NCBI GenBank assembly: GCA_002794775.1
Contig: NBAY01000001.1
Location: 1,116,001-1,180,000 of the forward strand
DNA from: Porodaedalea pini
Taxonomy: Eukaryota > Basidiomycota > Agaricomycetes > Hymenochaetales > Hymenochaetaceae
Direction: 5' to 3'
DNA: 64,000 nucleotides
A program made the translations under genes and the position numbers. Shown piece by piece: positions 36,986-47,654 of this stretch. The notes beneath the pieces are model-generated. The model saw only the letters and a list, made by a program, of their open reading frames with translations. It did no database searches and was not told the DNA's origin. Numbering within the stretch: position 1 is the first letter of the stretch; each line of letters begins with the position of its first letter.

Positions 36986-37283
36986 GTCAATAACTCATGG
37001 GCTTTGTTACTTGCGTGAGCGTCTGCGTACCGCTCGAACGACCGACACACCAAGGATCAGCGACACATCGGGGATCAGCGATGTTATCCTCCAGTGGATC
37101 GTTTTCCCATCCGTTGACAACGAGTCGACACGGCCAGATAATGATCGCAAAGACTTTCGTGGATTCGAGAACGAGACACTCGCAAAGCTCCTGGCCCCCG
37201 CAGAGGTTCAGCCGCTCACTCCGGAGTAAGTACTTTGAGATAATCCTCCAGTGGATCGTTTTCCCATCCGTTGATACGAGTCG
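36986..37283 (+). pseudogene. DUF6698 exon fragment with internal duplication
   Basis: The stretch 37080-37240 is nearly identical to the DUF6698 exon at 46650-46810 (IILQWIVFPSVDNESTRPDN). The part before it is more diverged. At 37245-37283 about 40 bp of the same exon (cctccagtggatcgttttcc) are repeated a second time. This exon is missing from the DUF6698 fragment further right, so the pieces may come from one rearranged copy or from a second paralogue. Confidence 0.7.
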
Positions 37284-37419
37284 ACAACAGCAGCTGTCGT
37301 AGCAAGCCATGATATGGACTTCGTGCATTACCCAACAAGTTTGAGCACTAGAACTCAAGAAAGAGGTCCGTATACTAAAACATATCATATTGCTTTACCG
37401 GCTGACCATCGACAGCCAG

Positions 37420-37737
37420 ATCAAGCAAATACTGGGATCTGAGCTTTCTGGGATCAGGACGGGATTTCTCGCTGTCTCGAGCCTTCTTTCACCTCGTCTT
37501 TCGACAAGTGCTCCCAGGCTCGATAGCAACCGCTGTCATAGTATAGCCAACCCTGCCGTCGTCGCCAGCCTAGTGCATGCGACAGGTGGGGTGGAGTATG
37601 CAGTACCGCAAACTATAGTTAGCGGTGCTGTTTTTTGATAGGGTGAAGGATGCGCATCGAACATACATCGTCATGTCAGGCGAGATATTACGATTGATTC
37701 AAAAAGAGGTGTGTACTATTCTTTCTTCTGTCTTTCT
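37420..37737. repeat. 318-bp direct repeat R, left copy
   Basis: It begins atcaagcaaatactgggatc and ends ttctgtctttct. The right copy is at 38783-39100, the same length without gaps and roughly 95% identical by eye. The plus strand stays open for most of it (SLVHATGGVEYAVPQTIVSG, then across a possible intron VKDAHRTYIVMSGEILRLIQ). It could be a captured gene piece or a transposon end. Confidence 0.88.
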
Positions 37738-37761
37738 GTGATCAGAGCTTTCTGTGATCAG

Positions 37762-38782
37762 TACGCTGGCTTCTTCCTCTTGTCTTCGTTTATCTGTTTA
37801 CTTTACTCATTTGCAGTACTGCAGCGGACATCTTCGTCAGCAAGGGACGCTACCTTGCTAGAGCATATGAACCATGGACTAGCCCGCAACAAATTCTAAA
37901 CAAAGGTATTCCTAACGCAAAGCTTAGCCCTGCTGAATTACAACAAATCACTGATCCACCTTGAACAAAAGAAGACGTACTCATGCCTTCCCTATCACAT
38001 CATTGCTTATTTATATTACATACTTTCTAGATATCTAGCTTTGTTGCGTGCGGACAGGGCCACGGTAACAAACAAAAAAGGAGTTACCCGTGAACTTGAT
38101 GGCAATCATAGCCGAGTCTTTGCCTTCGAAAACGGTTTGTAGGCCTATAAACACATCTTTACGGCGCCTTCTTCTGCAAACTCAGGTCCCGCTGTCAAAG
38201 GCTCAAGGTGTACGAAAATAGGTAATGCAGAGATCCATGGTATGACCGAAGTCACTCCAGGATCACTTGCATACGTTACTGTCCAGGTATTTTATTTGTT
38301 TCACGGTTTGCGCGTATATAATACTGAAAAATGTATTACTACCAGGTCTACTTTGCTCTTAGCGCAAGGCTCCATTTCTCTACGTCGAGTGCTCCAGAAA
38401 TACCCGAGATGTTTAATGGTATTATTCAATTGTTCAGGTCTGACGTCCCACATGTCAAGAGGTACACTGCTGAGCTATTGATTTGGTGGAATTGGTACGT
38501 TCATCTGCGTCTATGTGATATTATGGTCCCTTACTAACCCTTACTAAGAATCATCTTTCCGAATACCCAAGCGGCAACTGATCCTCATGACCTAGGTGCC
38601 ATAGCTGATATTGAAGACTTCTATCGAGACTGGACCGAGGATGAGGAGGGCAATGAAGAGGGTGAGGAGGACAACGAAGAGGAAGAGGACAATGTATGAA
38701 TTTTGATTGAAATTTCCGCTCACATTCAATCCGATACCATCCATCTTGAACAGCTATTTCTATTTTCCCTATTGTCGGTCGC
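37762..38782 (+). pseudogene. DUF6698 gene copy with two internal deletions
   Basis: This is a near-identical copy of the intact DUF6698 gene at 45975-47654, lacking exon 1 and two internal segments. At about 37976 it skips what corresponds to 46381-46812 (two exons). At about 38135 it skips what corresponds to 46990-47097. Remaining parts include TAADIFVSKGRYLARAYEPW, KHIFTAPSSANSGPAVKGSR, HGMTEVTPGSLAYVTVQVYF and the acidic tail before a TGA near 38698. The deletions remove conserved parts, so a full product is not expected. It is bracketed by the two R repeats. Confidence 0.85.
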
Positions 38783-39100
38783 ATCAAGCAAATACTGGGA
38801 TCTGAGCTTTCTGGGATCAGGACGGGATTTTTCGCCGTCTCGAGCCTTTTTTCCCCTCGTCTTTTGACAAGTGCTCCCAGGCTCGATAGCATCTGCTGTC
38901 ATAGTATAGCCAACCCTGCCGTCGTCGCCAGCCTAGTGCATGCGATAGGTGGGGTGGAGTATGCAGTACCGCAAACTATAGTTAGCGGTGCTGTTTTTTG
39001 ATAGGGTGAAGGACGCGCATCGAACATACATCGTCATGTCAGGCGAGATATTACGATTGATTCAAAAAGAGGTGCGTACTATTCTCTCTTCTGTCTTTCT
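38783..39100. repeat. 318-bp direct repeat R, right copy
   Basis: Same 318 bp as 37420-37737 with scattered substitutions and no gaps. It abuts the DUF6698 fragment on its left and lies about 300 bp before the Plavaka transposase start on its right. Confidence 0.88.
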
Positions 39101-39405
39101 ACGTGCAGCTCGCTGACATCTCCATACTTTGCGGTAGCTTTATTGGTCGACGCCGGCTGACGGAGCCACGAGCGAAATCACGGACATTATATCTCAGTAG
39201 CGTGGCTGGCCAGGGACTTTCCGGTCGCATATGTCAAGGAATCATCGTTTGGAACCCTCGGGCGCGCACATTGCAGATCTATCGGCTGCATAATAGGAAT
39301 GGAATGATTAGGTGGTCGCGCACTGTAGAGATAAATGCACCCTTATCTGGTCCCAAAGCATTCTCCGTGTCCCTTTCCCTCACTCGTTCTGCACCGTCCA
39401 AAAAA

Positions 39406-42400
39406 ATGTCGTACAGTTGTAGTGGTCCTGGGTGCCCGCGTACGTCCATGGGAATGAATGGCCTCGGTCGTCATGAAGCTGCTTGTCTTTACGTTCAGGC
39501 TGAAGCGAAGCGAGTATTGCTTGATGCGAAGGAGATACGAAAGAAAGCCAAGAAGGTGAAGCTCTCGCATGGAGTACGTGTTGTCTTGCTTCTCTTCACT
39601 TAAGTCTAGATTACTCAATTTTTTTTAAAATGTAGTCGGCCTCCTTCGCTGAGACTTATGACGATACGGGTGCGGCGCCCGACTTCGGCCCTGACCTCGA
39701 TCCCGCTGAAAGTGCGCCCAGCCATCCTCTTGCTGTGCCTGACCCACCGACTCTATCGGCGGCCGGCCGCGTTGTACGCCAACGTGTACTTCCTGCCCGT
39801 TATCGGGTGCGTTACCTGATGTTCCTACCAGTGCAGCCGTGATTCAAGCAAACTCTAGCACGGAAGAAACAGCAGCCAATTCGGGAGACCCAGAGGCTGT
39901 GGATGATACTCCTTCCCGCCTATTCCGATCTGAACGCAACAAGTTTGGATTGTGTAAGGTCTTCAGATGTATCTCTTGTCCGGAAGCCCCCGCTGTAGGA
40001 AACGTGTATGATAGGGAGCCCTCGCCTGCGGATCGAGGCGCGCAAGGAAATCCGTTTGCCCCGCATCCGAATTTATCCTCATTTCTTTTCAACCAATGGT
40101 TTTGGTCGGGGTCCCTTACTAAAACACTTGAGGACGCAGAACAGCTTCAAGCTCTAATAGGCTCGGATGACTTCATCGCGAAAGACGTTCTCGAAATGAA
40201 TATACGGAAGGTCACCAAGCAGCTTCGAAACAGCTCTCTAGACGAGTTTTTTGACCCCCGTGATGGTTGGATGCAAAGTGGTCTGAAGATACGCGTGCCG
40301 CTTGGACACTTGCATCCTGAAGCACCGAGTTGCCTTGATTTCGAAATTAACGAGTTCCTTCATCGACCGTTGGTCGCTGTCATTCGGTTCGTGTTCGAGA
40401 GCGAAGAGAAGAGCGCAGGTTTTTGTTACGAGCCTTACGAGCTTAGGATTCAGTCACCGCACGGAGGCGAGGAGCAGACAGTCCATGGGGAATTATATTG
40501 GTCGAAGAAGTTTCGTGACGCACACGAGGAAGTGCAACGTCTCCCCCGGGACTCTGGTGACGATCTTCCAAGAGCCGTCGTTGCAATGCAGCTATGGTCG
40601 GATGGAATGTCGGCCGCAAAGTTTGGCAGCGCAAAACTCTGGCCCGCGTATCTCCAGTTTGGCAACCAGTCGAAGTACGAGCGAAGAAAGTCTGGAGCAT
40701 GTCATCATATTGCTCATATACCTTCCGTAAGCGAGTTGTCTCTTGAAGATTGGACTTTTCATCTCATTATTTCGTTCGTAGCTTCTGGGTGATTTCAATG
40801 ACTTCGTTCAACATCATGCACAGGGAAATCCGGCATCGAACGCACTTCAGACACATTGCCGGCGAGAAGTAATGCACAGCGTATGGAAAACTATGCTGGA
40901 CGACGAATTTCTTCATGCGTGGAAACACGGCATGGTCGTCCGCTGCGGCGATGGGGTGACACGACGTTTGTATCCTCGCATCTTCACTTACTCTGCGGAT
41001 TACCCTGAAAAGTACGTATCGTTCGATTCATACGGATGACAAACTAAGTATTCTTGCAGAGTTCTGCTTGCGACAATGAAGCACTTAGGAAAGTGCCCGT
41101 GCCCCCGTTGTCTCGTGGAGAGTGGTGCAATATCGTCTTTGGGTAAACACGCAGACTCTCGAACCCGAATCAAGCGTGCTCGAGTTGACGATACATGGCG
41201 CCGTCGTAAAGTAGAAGTCGCTCGGGACATCATCTATAATAAACGTCGGCATGTTGCAAATGCAAGTGTCGGTCGGCTTTTAGACACGCAATCGCTCACG
41301 CCTGTTGAAGTGAGTTCGCTCGGTTCGATATGGAGGTCTTACAGACTCTGACGCGTCTCTAGAATGCTTTTTCTGCAAGGTTGGGTCCCCTCGGTTTCGA
41401 TTACCATTCCATGCTCGTGGTTGATGTCATGCACGAGTGGGAGGTCGGCGTATGGCGGCAGATTTTCACTCATCTCGTTCGCATTCTTGATACTTTCACA
41501 TACGCTCGATTGAACAAGGTGCATGAGCTAGACAGAAGGTTAGTGCTTGTTGACGAAATGTTAAATGGAAGGCTCTTCTCATGACTCAGTAGGGTCCGAT
41601 GTATACCTCCTTTTTCGGATGCGATACGAACATACAAAGGAAACATATCAGAGATGAAACAAATGACCGCGTACAGCTTCGAAGACCTTTTACAGGTGAG
41701 CAAGCAAAGGCAGAAACAAAAACAGTAGCTTAACATCTCCCCGCATAGTGTGCATTACCAGTGTTCGAGGGACTTCTACCAGAACCTCACGAGTCCATCG
41801 TTCGCGAACTCCTATATCGCGCGGCAACCGTCCATGCACTCGCAAAGCTCCATATGCACACTGATGCTACAGTCGCAGCGTTGGACAGTGAAACGAAGCG
41901 ATTCGGTACTGCGCTGCGAAGCTTCAATGACAAGACATGTTCTGCCTTCATGACCGACGAACTTCCATCGGAATCCCAGAAGCGACTGCGCAGATCGCGC
42001 CGCAAGACGACGGGAGGTGATACCAATACCGCAGACTTGATACGTCCCACAGTGAAGAAGTCCTTCAATATAAATACGTCCAAGATTCATGCCCTTGGGG
42101 ACTACGCACATCACGTTCTCATGTTCGGGACGACCGACTCGTATAGCACTTCCATTGTCAGACACTTCTCTTCATTTTCGAGACCCAACATTTACTCACT
42201 TCGCAACGTCAGGGTGAAACTGAGCACAAACAGTCGAGACAAAATTACTTAAGAACGAACCGCGTGAACTTTGTTCGACAAGTGACAGAAATTCAACGCA
42301 TCCAGTCTAATCTTGCTCACATGGCGGAAAAGTTCAACAAGTCTGCGCCCAAAATTCCACTGGACGCCATCGACGACGGTTTAGATGACGATAACGTGCG

Positions 42401-43511
42401 CTACTGCATAGCAGCGAGGGGAATGACGGATACCATTAGATCATGGTTGCGTCGGAACGATTACGATCCCGCATTGATTGTAAGATTGCTGTTTTTCAGA
42501 ATAACATATGACTGACATTTGCTCAGGATTTTGAAGAATTATTATTAAATCACATTTTTGCTCGGTTGAAGAACTTTGATTGTGATGATGATGAACTTCA
42601 GTTCTCGACTGTTGATCGAGAGGACGTCATCATTAAAGACGATAAGATGTACGAGCACAAACGTCTACGCATCAACTACACGACGTATGATATGCAGCGG
42701 GAACATGATTCTATTAATCCTACCTCCATTACTTCGGACGTCATGCTTCTATCGAGGGACTCGGATGCTGTCTCAAAGTCTATATCGCCGTTCTGGTACG
42801 CTCGAGTGATTGGGATATATCATGTCGATGCGCGGCTCAGGAGCAATGGAGACACGGCACCGAGTCGTTTGGATTTCCTGTGGGTTCGTTGGTTCGGCCG
42901 AGCCGTGGAAGATAGGTTTGGCGATGATGCCTGTCGATTGGAACGCGTAAGATTCGTTACAAGGGAAGACGAGTCCCCGCCGTTCGGTTTTGTAGATCCA
43001 GCTGCCGTCGTTCGCGCTGCCCATTTAATTCCCGCATTCCATTACGGACGCACAGATGCGCTCCTGTCTCCATCTTATCTAGCTCGAATCAAAGAACCGA
43101 ACGATATTATAACAGACTGGGAATCGTTCTACGTGAATAAGTAGGTCACAATTGCCTTATCTCCCATTGGACTGAAACTGATAGATGTACAGATTTGCCG
43201 ACCGTGATTTATTCATGCATCACCGAGGCGGTGGAGTAGGCCACACCACAGCACACAATGCCGAGAACGCGAACCACGTACCAGCAGACTTGTATAGCAA
43301 GCTGGGCGTACACCGCTCTGATGAAGAAGATGACGAGATGGACGTTGAACCTGCAGAAGAAGTTGAGACTTTGCTCGAGCGCATTCAAAGCGAAATGGGA
43401 GATGACGGACACGATAGTGAAGGCGGAGATGAGGAAACGGAAGACTCTGAGTCTGAAGGATCGGTACTGGACAATGAATCTGCCGATGAGGAGATGCCAG
43501 TCCAAAATTAA
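39406..43511 (+). mobile_element. Plavaka-type (CACTA-related) DNA transposase, nearly complete
   Basis: The coding region starts MSYSCSGPGCPRTSMGMNGL with a C2H2-like zinc finger (C-x4-C ... H-x4-C, here GRHEAAC) and ends at a TAA after EEMPVQN. Typical blocks follow in order: LYWSKKFRDAHEEVQRLP, VVAMQLWSDGMSAAKFGSAK, LWPAYLQFGNQSKYERRKSG, YPRIFTYSADYPEKVLLATM, CPCPRCLVESGAI, MLVVDVMHEWEVGVWRQIFT and, near the C-terminus, GETEHKQSRQNYLRTNR. These are the landmarks of the KDZ/Plavaka group described in fungi. About ten exons join in frame except near 39808-39819, where PARYR and DVPTSAAV are separated by 11 extra bases. The C-terminal tail is acidic. I could not find terminal inverted repeats by eye. 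Confidence 0.85.
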
Positions 43512-43533
43512 TCGGGCACTCTGTCTCCTTGAG

Positions 43534-43912
43534 TAGTCCGAGGTGCCGTCATGATTGGCAGACGAAGGAAGGTGTGGATTATACTCTTGATGAGAGCCAT
43601 TGTGATGAGTTGGCATCTGTGACACTAGAAGAAGGCGAGCAGAGCAGCTGTCGTTTCGTGAGATTCGGGGAAGCAACGACATGGCAAGGCCTGCGCCAAC
43701 GGGACTGGGTGCGCGAGCCTGAGACTGAACCTGCGCGGGCTAGCTGCGTGCAGAGATCGCAGCCGGTGAGATGACGGATGCATAAGCCAATGACGGATGG
43801 CTGGAGCCGATGGAGTAGTACTCAGAACGAGAATCGTAACTTGAATAGTCCGAGGTGCCGTTATGATTGGCAGATGAAGGAGGGTGTGGATTATACTCTT
43901 CGAGCGAGATGT
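43534..43912. repeat. Direct repeat pair of about 55 bp
   Basis: The sequence agtccgaggtgccgtcatga and what follows up to ggattatactctt occurs at about 43536-43590 and again, with a few changes, at about 43849-43903. Read on the minus strand both copies encode EYNPH-PSSANH-GTSDYS, so the repeat may stem from a duplicated coding segment. Confidence 0.75.
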
Positions 43913-44345
43913 TGCCTGAGCCGCTTCGCGATAGTCTGAGGGAATGTCTGACGGCTGTCAGACGGCTGATGCCTGTGCGAATTTACCAACGAGTTCGAAT
44001 GAATACTTCGAGGAGGCTTGATTGTAGAAAGACTTCGAGCAGGCAGTCATCGTTTCATATGCTGAGGCAGACTCTGAGCTGACGGTGAAGAGTAGTTTCG
44101 GAATGTAGGAAGTTGAACGCGTCTGGCTGCTCGATGATGAGCGATTGCAGCAGGTAAGGGTCGAAGCCTGCAAGAGATGAGTCGAGTTCGGACTTGAAGA
44201 GATCGGGGTGAGGTGCGAGGATGTCAGACGGGCTCGTGAAAGATGAAAAGTCGATTCGCTAGGACTCCGACGATAAGCTAACAATCGGAGTCGAAGGTTC
44301 CTTTGTTGTACAAGATCGTAAACTACTTTCTTTTCAAGTTCACGC
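43737..44345 (-). pseudogene. Fragments of a host-like minus-strand gene, identity unknown
   Basis: A minus-strand exon-like segment near 44345-44280 (RRELEKKVVYDLVQQRNLRL) is followed, after a possible intron ending CCTAG, by SPSDILAPHPDLFKSELDSS, LAGFDPYLLQSLIIEQPDAF and a stop at 44055-44057. Further on is a Ser/Tyr-rich stretch (SSYDSRSEYYSIGSSHPSLA) to about 43737. The composition would suit a transcription factor, but no DNA-binding domain is visible. I take these as remains of one broken gene. Confidence 0.35.
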
Positions 44346-44927
44346 CGCGCCCCCACCTTGCCAACTCGTCAACGTACTTCTCGAGTGACAACGACGAGAA
44401 TCCTCTCATTATCTATAGTCGCGTTTCAGTCGAACGGTGGACGATTTTGTGACAGTCGGACGCACCATTCGAAACTTGATTCTCATTTTCTTTCCTCCAG
44501 GATTTCCCTTTTTTTCGATTCGAGGCGGCGGTACCTGTGCAAGTATGTGGATGGTGAGAACTGTTGTACAGATGCAAGGGCAAGCTTGAATACTGACTAT
44601 ACGATTTTGATCGGCCGGCCGCGCGCGATCGGGCTTCGTGTCCGCCTTCTTCTGTACTTGTGTCGGTAAGGTGATCTTGCCCATGTGTAAATCGAGCGTA
44701 GCTAAGAAATGACAGACGTACGGGCCCTTGAATGACGGCGAGCTCGAGCTGAGGCGTGCCCGGAACCGTATGCTTGATTCGGTGAGCATGCTATGCACGC
44801 TTCTTAACTTAAGAAGCTCAAAACTAACTTTTTAGCATTTCAACGAGTTCTCGGTATGCCGACAACTCCGTAATATTCTCCAGATACCAGCTGAATCGTT
44901 TCTGTGTCTTACGACACGTGCTGTCAG

Positions 44928-45774
44928 TTCTTTGAAGGCAAACGCGATGTCGTTCTCTTTGCGATTGACTGTTCGGAGTCAATGCAAGCGCTTCATGATG
45001 ACCCGAACAAAGAAGGCGCACAGACCTCCCACCTACTTGCTGCACTCGAGGCCGATATGCAAATTCAGAAGCGGAAGGTTGTCGGGCCAAATGACGCTGC
45101 TGGGATTTTACTTTTCAATACCGTGAGAAGCTCTCAAACTCCCGCATATACCACACCGTACTGAGCATCTCAAAGTCTCGCAAGAAAGAAAATACGGCGC
45201 GCGGAGCTACAGAGTACAAAGAATAGGACGTTCGTATACGAGCCTGTAGGACAGATTGATGCCCCAAAGATTCAAAATCTTATCCAGCTCCTTTACGGTG
45301 CGTTATACTTCGACTCGCAGTTGTATGTTAAGCGATTGCTGATCCATTCCTCTCGAATGTATCTAGAGGCAAAGGATAACCATAAGTGGCTTCGTTACGA
45401 GTATCCACCATCAGAGAATCGTGTCCCCATGGGTGATGTCTTTACGAGCTGTAACTGGGCCTTACGAGACGGGTAAGTGTTGCCTATCTGTATAGGCTCG
45501 TTTGCGTAAAACAACTTTTTTCTACCAGAGCTCCAAAATCTGGCATCAAGCGTCTTTTCCTCATTACTGACGAAGACGACCCTCATCCCGGCGCGAAGAA
45601 CGCTCAACTTGTCACGTCTGCTCAAACGACACTTTTGGTAGCGCTTGAGTTAGCATTGCATTTGTTTGACGCCATGAACACTTTGCTTAGGACTTGACTC
45701 AAGCGGGTGTCTCCGTTGAACCGTTCTTCATCAGCACGGAGGAGAGGCCATTCGACCCTACCAAGTTCTATTCG
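44928..45774 (+). pseudogene. KU70: Ku70 vWA-domain fragment, truncated at both ends
   Basis: Ku70 with Ku80 binds DNA ends in non-homologous end joining. This piece starts at an exon boundary with FFEGKRDVVLFAIDCSESMQ and runs through TSHLLAALEADMQIQKRKVV, GPNDAAGILLFNT, RTFVYEPVGQIDAPKIQNLI, VPMGDVFTSCNWALRDGAPK, LFLITDEDDPHPGAKNAQLV and VSVEPFFISTEERPFDPTKF. It ends at a natural donor after YS. Four introns can be removed with good signals, and the frame has no stop. The usual N-terminal exon and the whole DNA-binding core, the C-terminal two-thirds of the protein, are missing. After the last donor the sequence no longer resembles Ku70 and leads into the DUF6698 gene. Confidence 0.85.
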
Positions 45775-45974
45775 GTGCGGCTTTCTTCCTTCTCTCTTCA
45801 AGTTCTGGCATTCTCACTGAAACACGTGAGATCATAACGCGATATAGCCAAGAGGGGATATCTCGCCGTGGTTGTGTTTTCCAGTGAAAGTTGCACAGCC
45901 GCTGATCTCCCCCGCCCAGCCTTATAAACTTACGGTGTTACTATGCTTCTTTCTGTATTCGAACACTCACCGCG
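45775..45974. promoter_or_regulatory. Junction and likely promoter of the DUF6698 gene
   Basis: It begins as the remnant of a Ku70 intron and ends at the DUF6698 start codon. A TTATAAA motif at about 45922-45928, some 50 bp before the ATG, could be a TATA-like element. Confidence 0.35.
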
Positions 45975-47654
45975 ATGTCTCCCCCTCATGGAATGCTCGC
46001 CCCTCAGTACCCGATGTCTCTCCCTCACGGAATGCTCGCCCCTCAGTACCCGATGACACCGACCCCCCCTATGACGGATTCGCAGCCTAGCTCCTCAGAC
46101 TCCTCTTCTGACTCGGACTCGACCAGTGCTTCACGACAGGTGCCAGAGGAAGAGTTTACGAGAAGTGGAAAGAGGAAGGCGTACGCTGGCTTCTTCCTCT
46201 TGTCTTCGTTTATCTGTTTACTTTACTCATTTGCAGTACTGCAGCGGACATCTTCGTCAGCAAGGGACGCTACCTTGCTAGAGCATATGAACCATGGACT
46301 AGCCCGCAACAAATTCTTAACAAAGGTATTCCTAACGCAAAGCTTAGCCCTGCTGAATTACAACAAATCACTGATCCGTCGTAAGTGATTGGTTTTATTC
46401 TACTTTATTCTTTCAATAATCAGTTCTTGTGTCAGTGTCCACCGTGCTGTGGATGCTGTGAAGGCTTTATTCGATGTCAACACCTTGCTGTACAAGAAGG
46501 TCGTCAAGGCGGATACTCAGACATTCAAATATATAGTTAATTGCGTGAGTCATTGCTTTTTTTTCCTCTGCATAGATAAACTCTCACAATGTTTACAGTT
46601 GCGTGAGGGTCAGCGTGCCGCTCGGTCTGCCGATACATCAGGAATCAGGAAAATTATCCTCCAGTGGATCGTTTTCCCATCCGTTGACAACGAGTCGACA
46701 CGGCCAGATAATGATCGCAAAGACTTACGTGGATTCGAGAACGAGACACTCGCAAAGCTCCTGGCCCCCGCAGAGGTTCAGCCGCTCACTCCGGAGTAAG
46801 TACTTTGAGATAATCTTAAACAAAAGAAGACGTGCTCATGCCTTTCCTATCACATCATTGCTGATTTATATTACATACTTTCTAGATATCTAGCTTTGTT
46901 GCGTGCGGACAGGGCCACGGTAACAAACAAAAAAGGAGTTACCCGTGAACTTGATGGCAACCATAGCCGAGTCTTTGCCTTCGAAAACGGTATTTATCAT
47001 CCAAGGAACCCTCTGAAGGGCTTCTTGAAGGGTAATTTGATCGTCAGGGCAAGTCTTCTTCCTTTTTCTTTCTTAATGTGTTTACATCTTTTTGTAGGCC
47101 TATAAACACATCTTTACGGCGCCTTCTTCTGCAAACTCAGGTCCCGCTGTCAAAGGCTCAAGGTGTACGAAAATAGGTAATGCAGAGATCCATGGTATGA
47201 CCGAAGTCACTCCAGGATCACTTGCATACGTTACTGTCCAGGTATTTTATTTGTTTCACGGTTTGCGCATATATAATACTGAAAAATGTATTACTACCAG
47301 GTCTACTTTGCTCTTAGCGCAAGGCTCCATTTCTCTACGTCGAGTGCTCCAGAAATACCCGAGATGTTTAATGGTATTATTCAATTGTTCAGGTCTGATG
47401 TCCCACATGTCAAGAGGTACACTGCTGAGCTATTGATTTGGTGGAATCGGTATGTTCATCTGCGTCTATGTGATATTATGGTCCCTTACTAACCCTTACT
47501 CAGAATTATCTTTCCGAATACCCAAGCGGCAACCGATCCTCATGACCTAGGTGCCATAGCTGATATTGAAGACTTCTATCGAGACTGGACCGAGGATGAG
47601 GAGGGCAATGAAGAGGGTGAGGAGGACAACGAAGAGGAAGAGGACAATGTATGA
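45975..47654 (+). CDS. DUF6698 family protein, intact copy
   Basis: DUF6698 is a mushroom family of unknown function that is often multiplied and repeat-associated. Eight exons join in frame. The N-terminus is MSPPHGMLAPQYPMSLPHGM, with a tandem PHGMLAPQYPM repeat and a Ser/Asp-rich stretch. The core has TAADIFVSKGRYLARAYEPW, AVDAVKALFDVNTLLYKKVV, IILQWIVFPSVDNESTRPDN, DRATVTNKKGVTRELDGNHS, KHIFTAPSSANSGPAVKGSR, MTEVTPGSLAYVTVQVYFAL and TAELLIWWNRIIFPNTQAAT. The end is a run of Glu/Asp. One intron (donor at 47049) uses GC: AGG|GCAAGT. The gene looks complete and is nearly identical over long stretches to the broken copy at 37762-38782. Confidence 0.82.

Noticed and set aside
36987..37388. Minus-strand open frame of 133 codons
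   Set aside because: It is antisense to the DUF6698 exon fragment and its small duplication.
44704..44927. Possible first exons of Ku70 before FFEGKRDV (text GELELRRARNRMLDS, then FNEFSVCRQLRNIL)
   Set aside because: They do not resemble the usual acidic Ku70 N-terminus and there is no fitting ATG, so I did not add them to the fragment.
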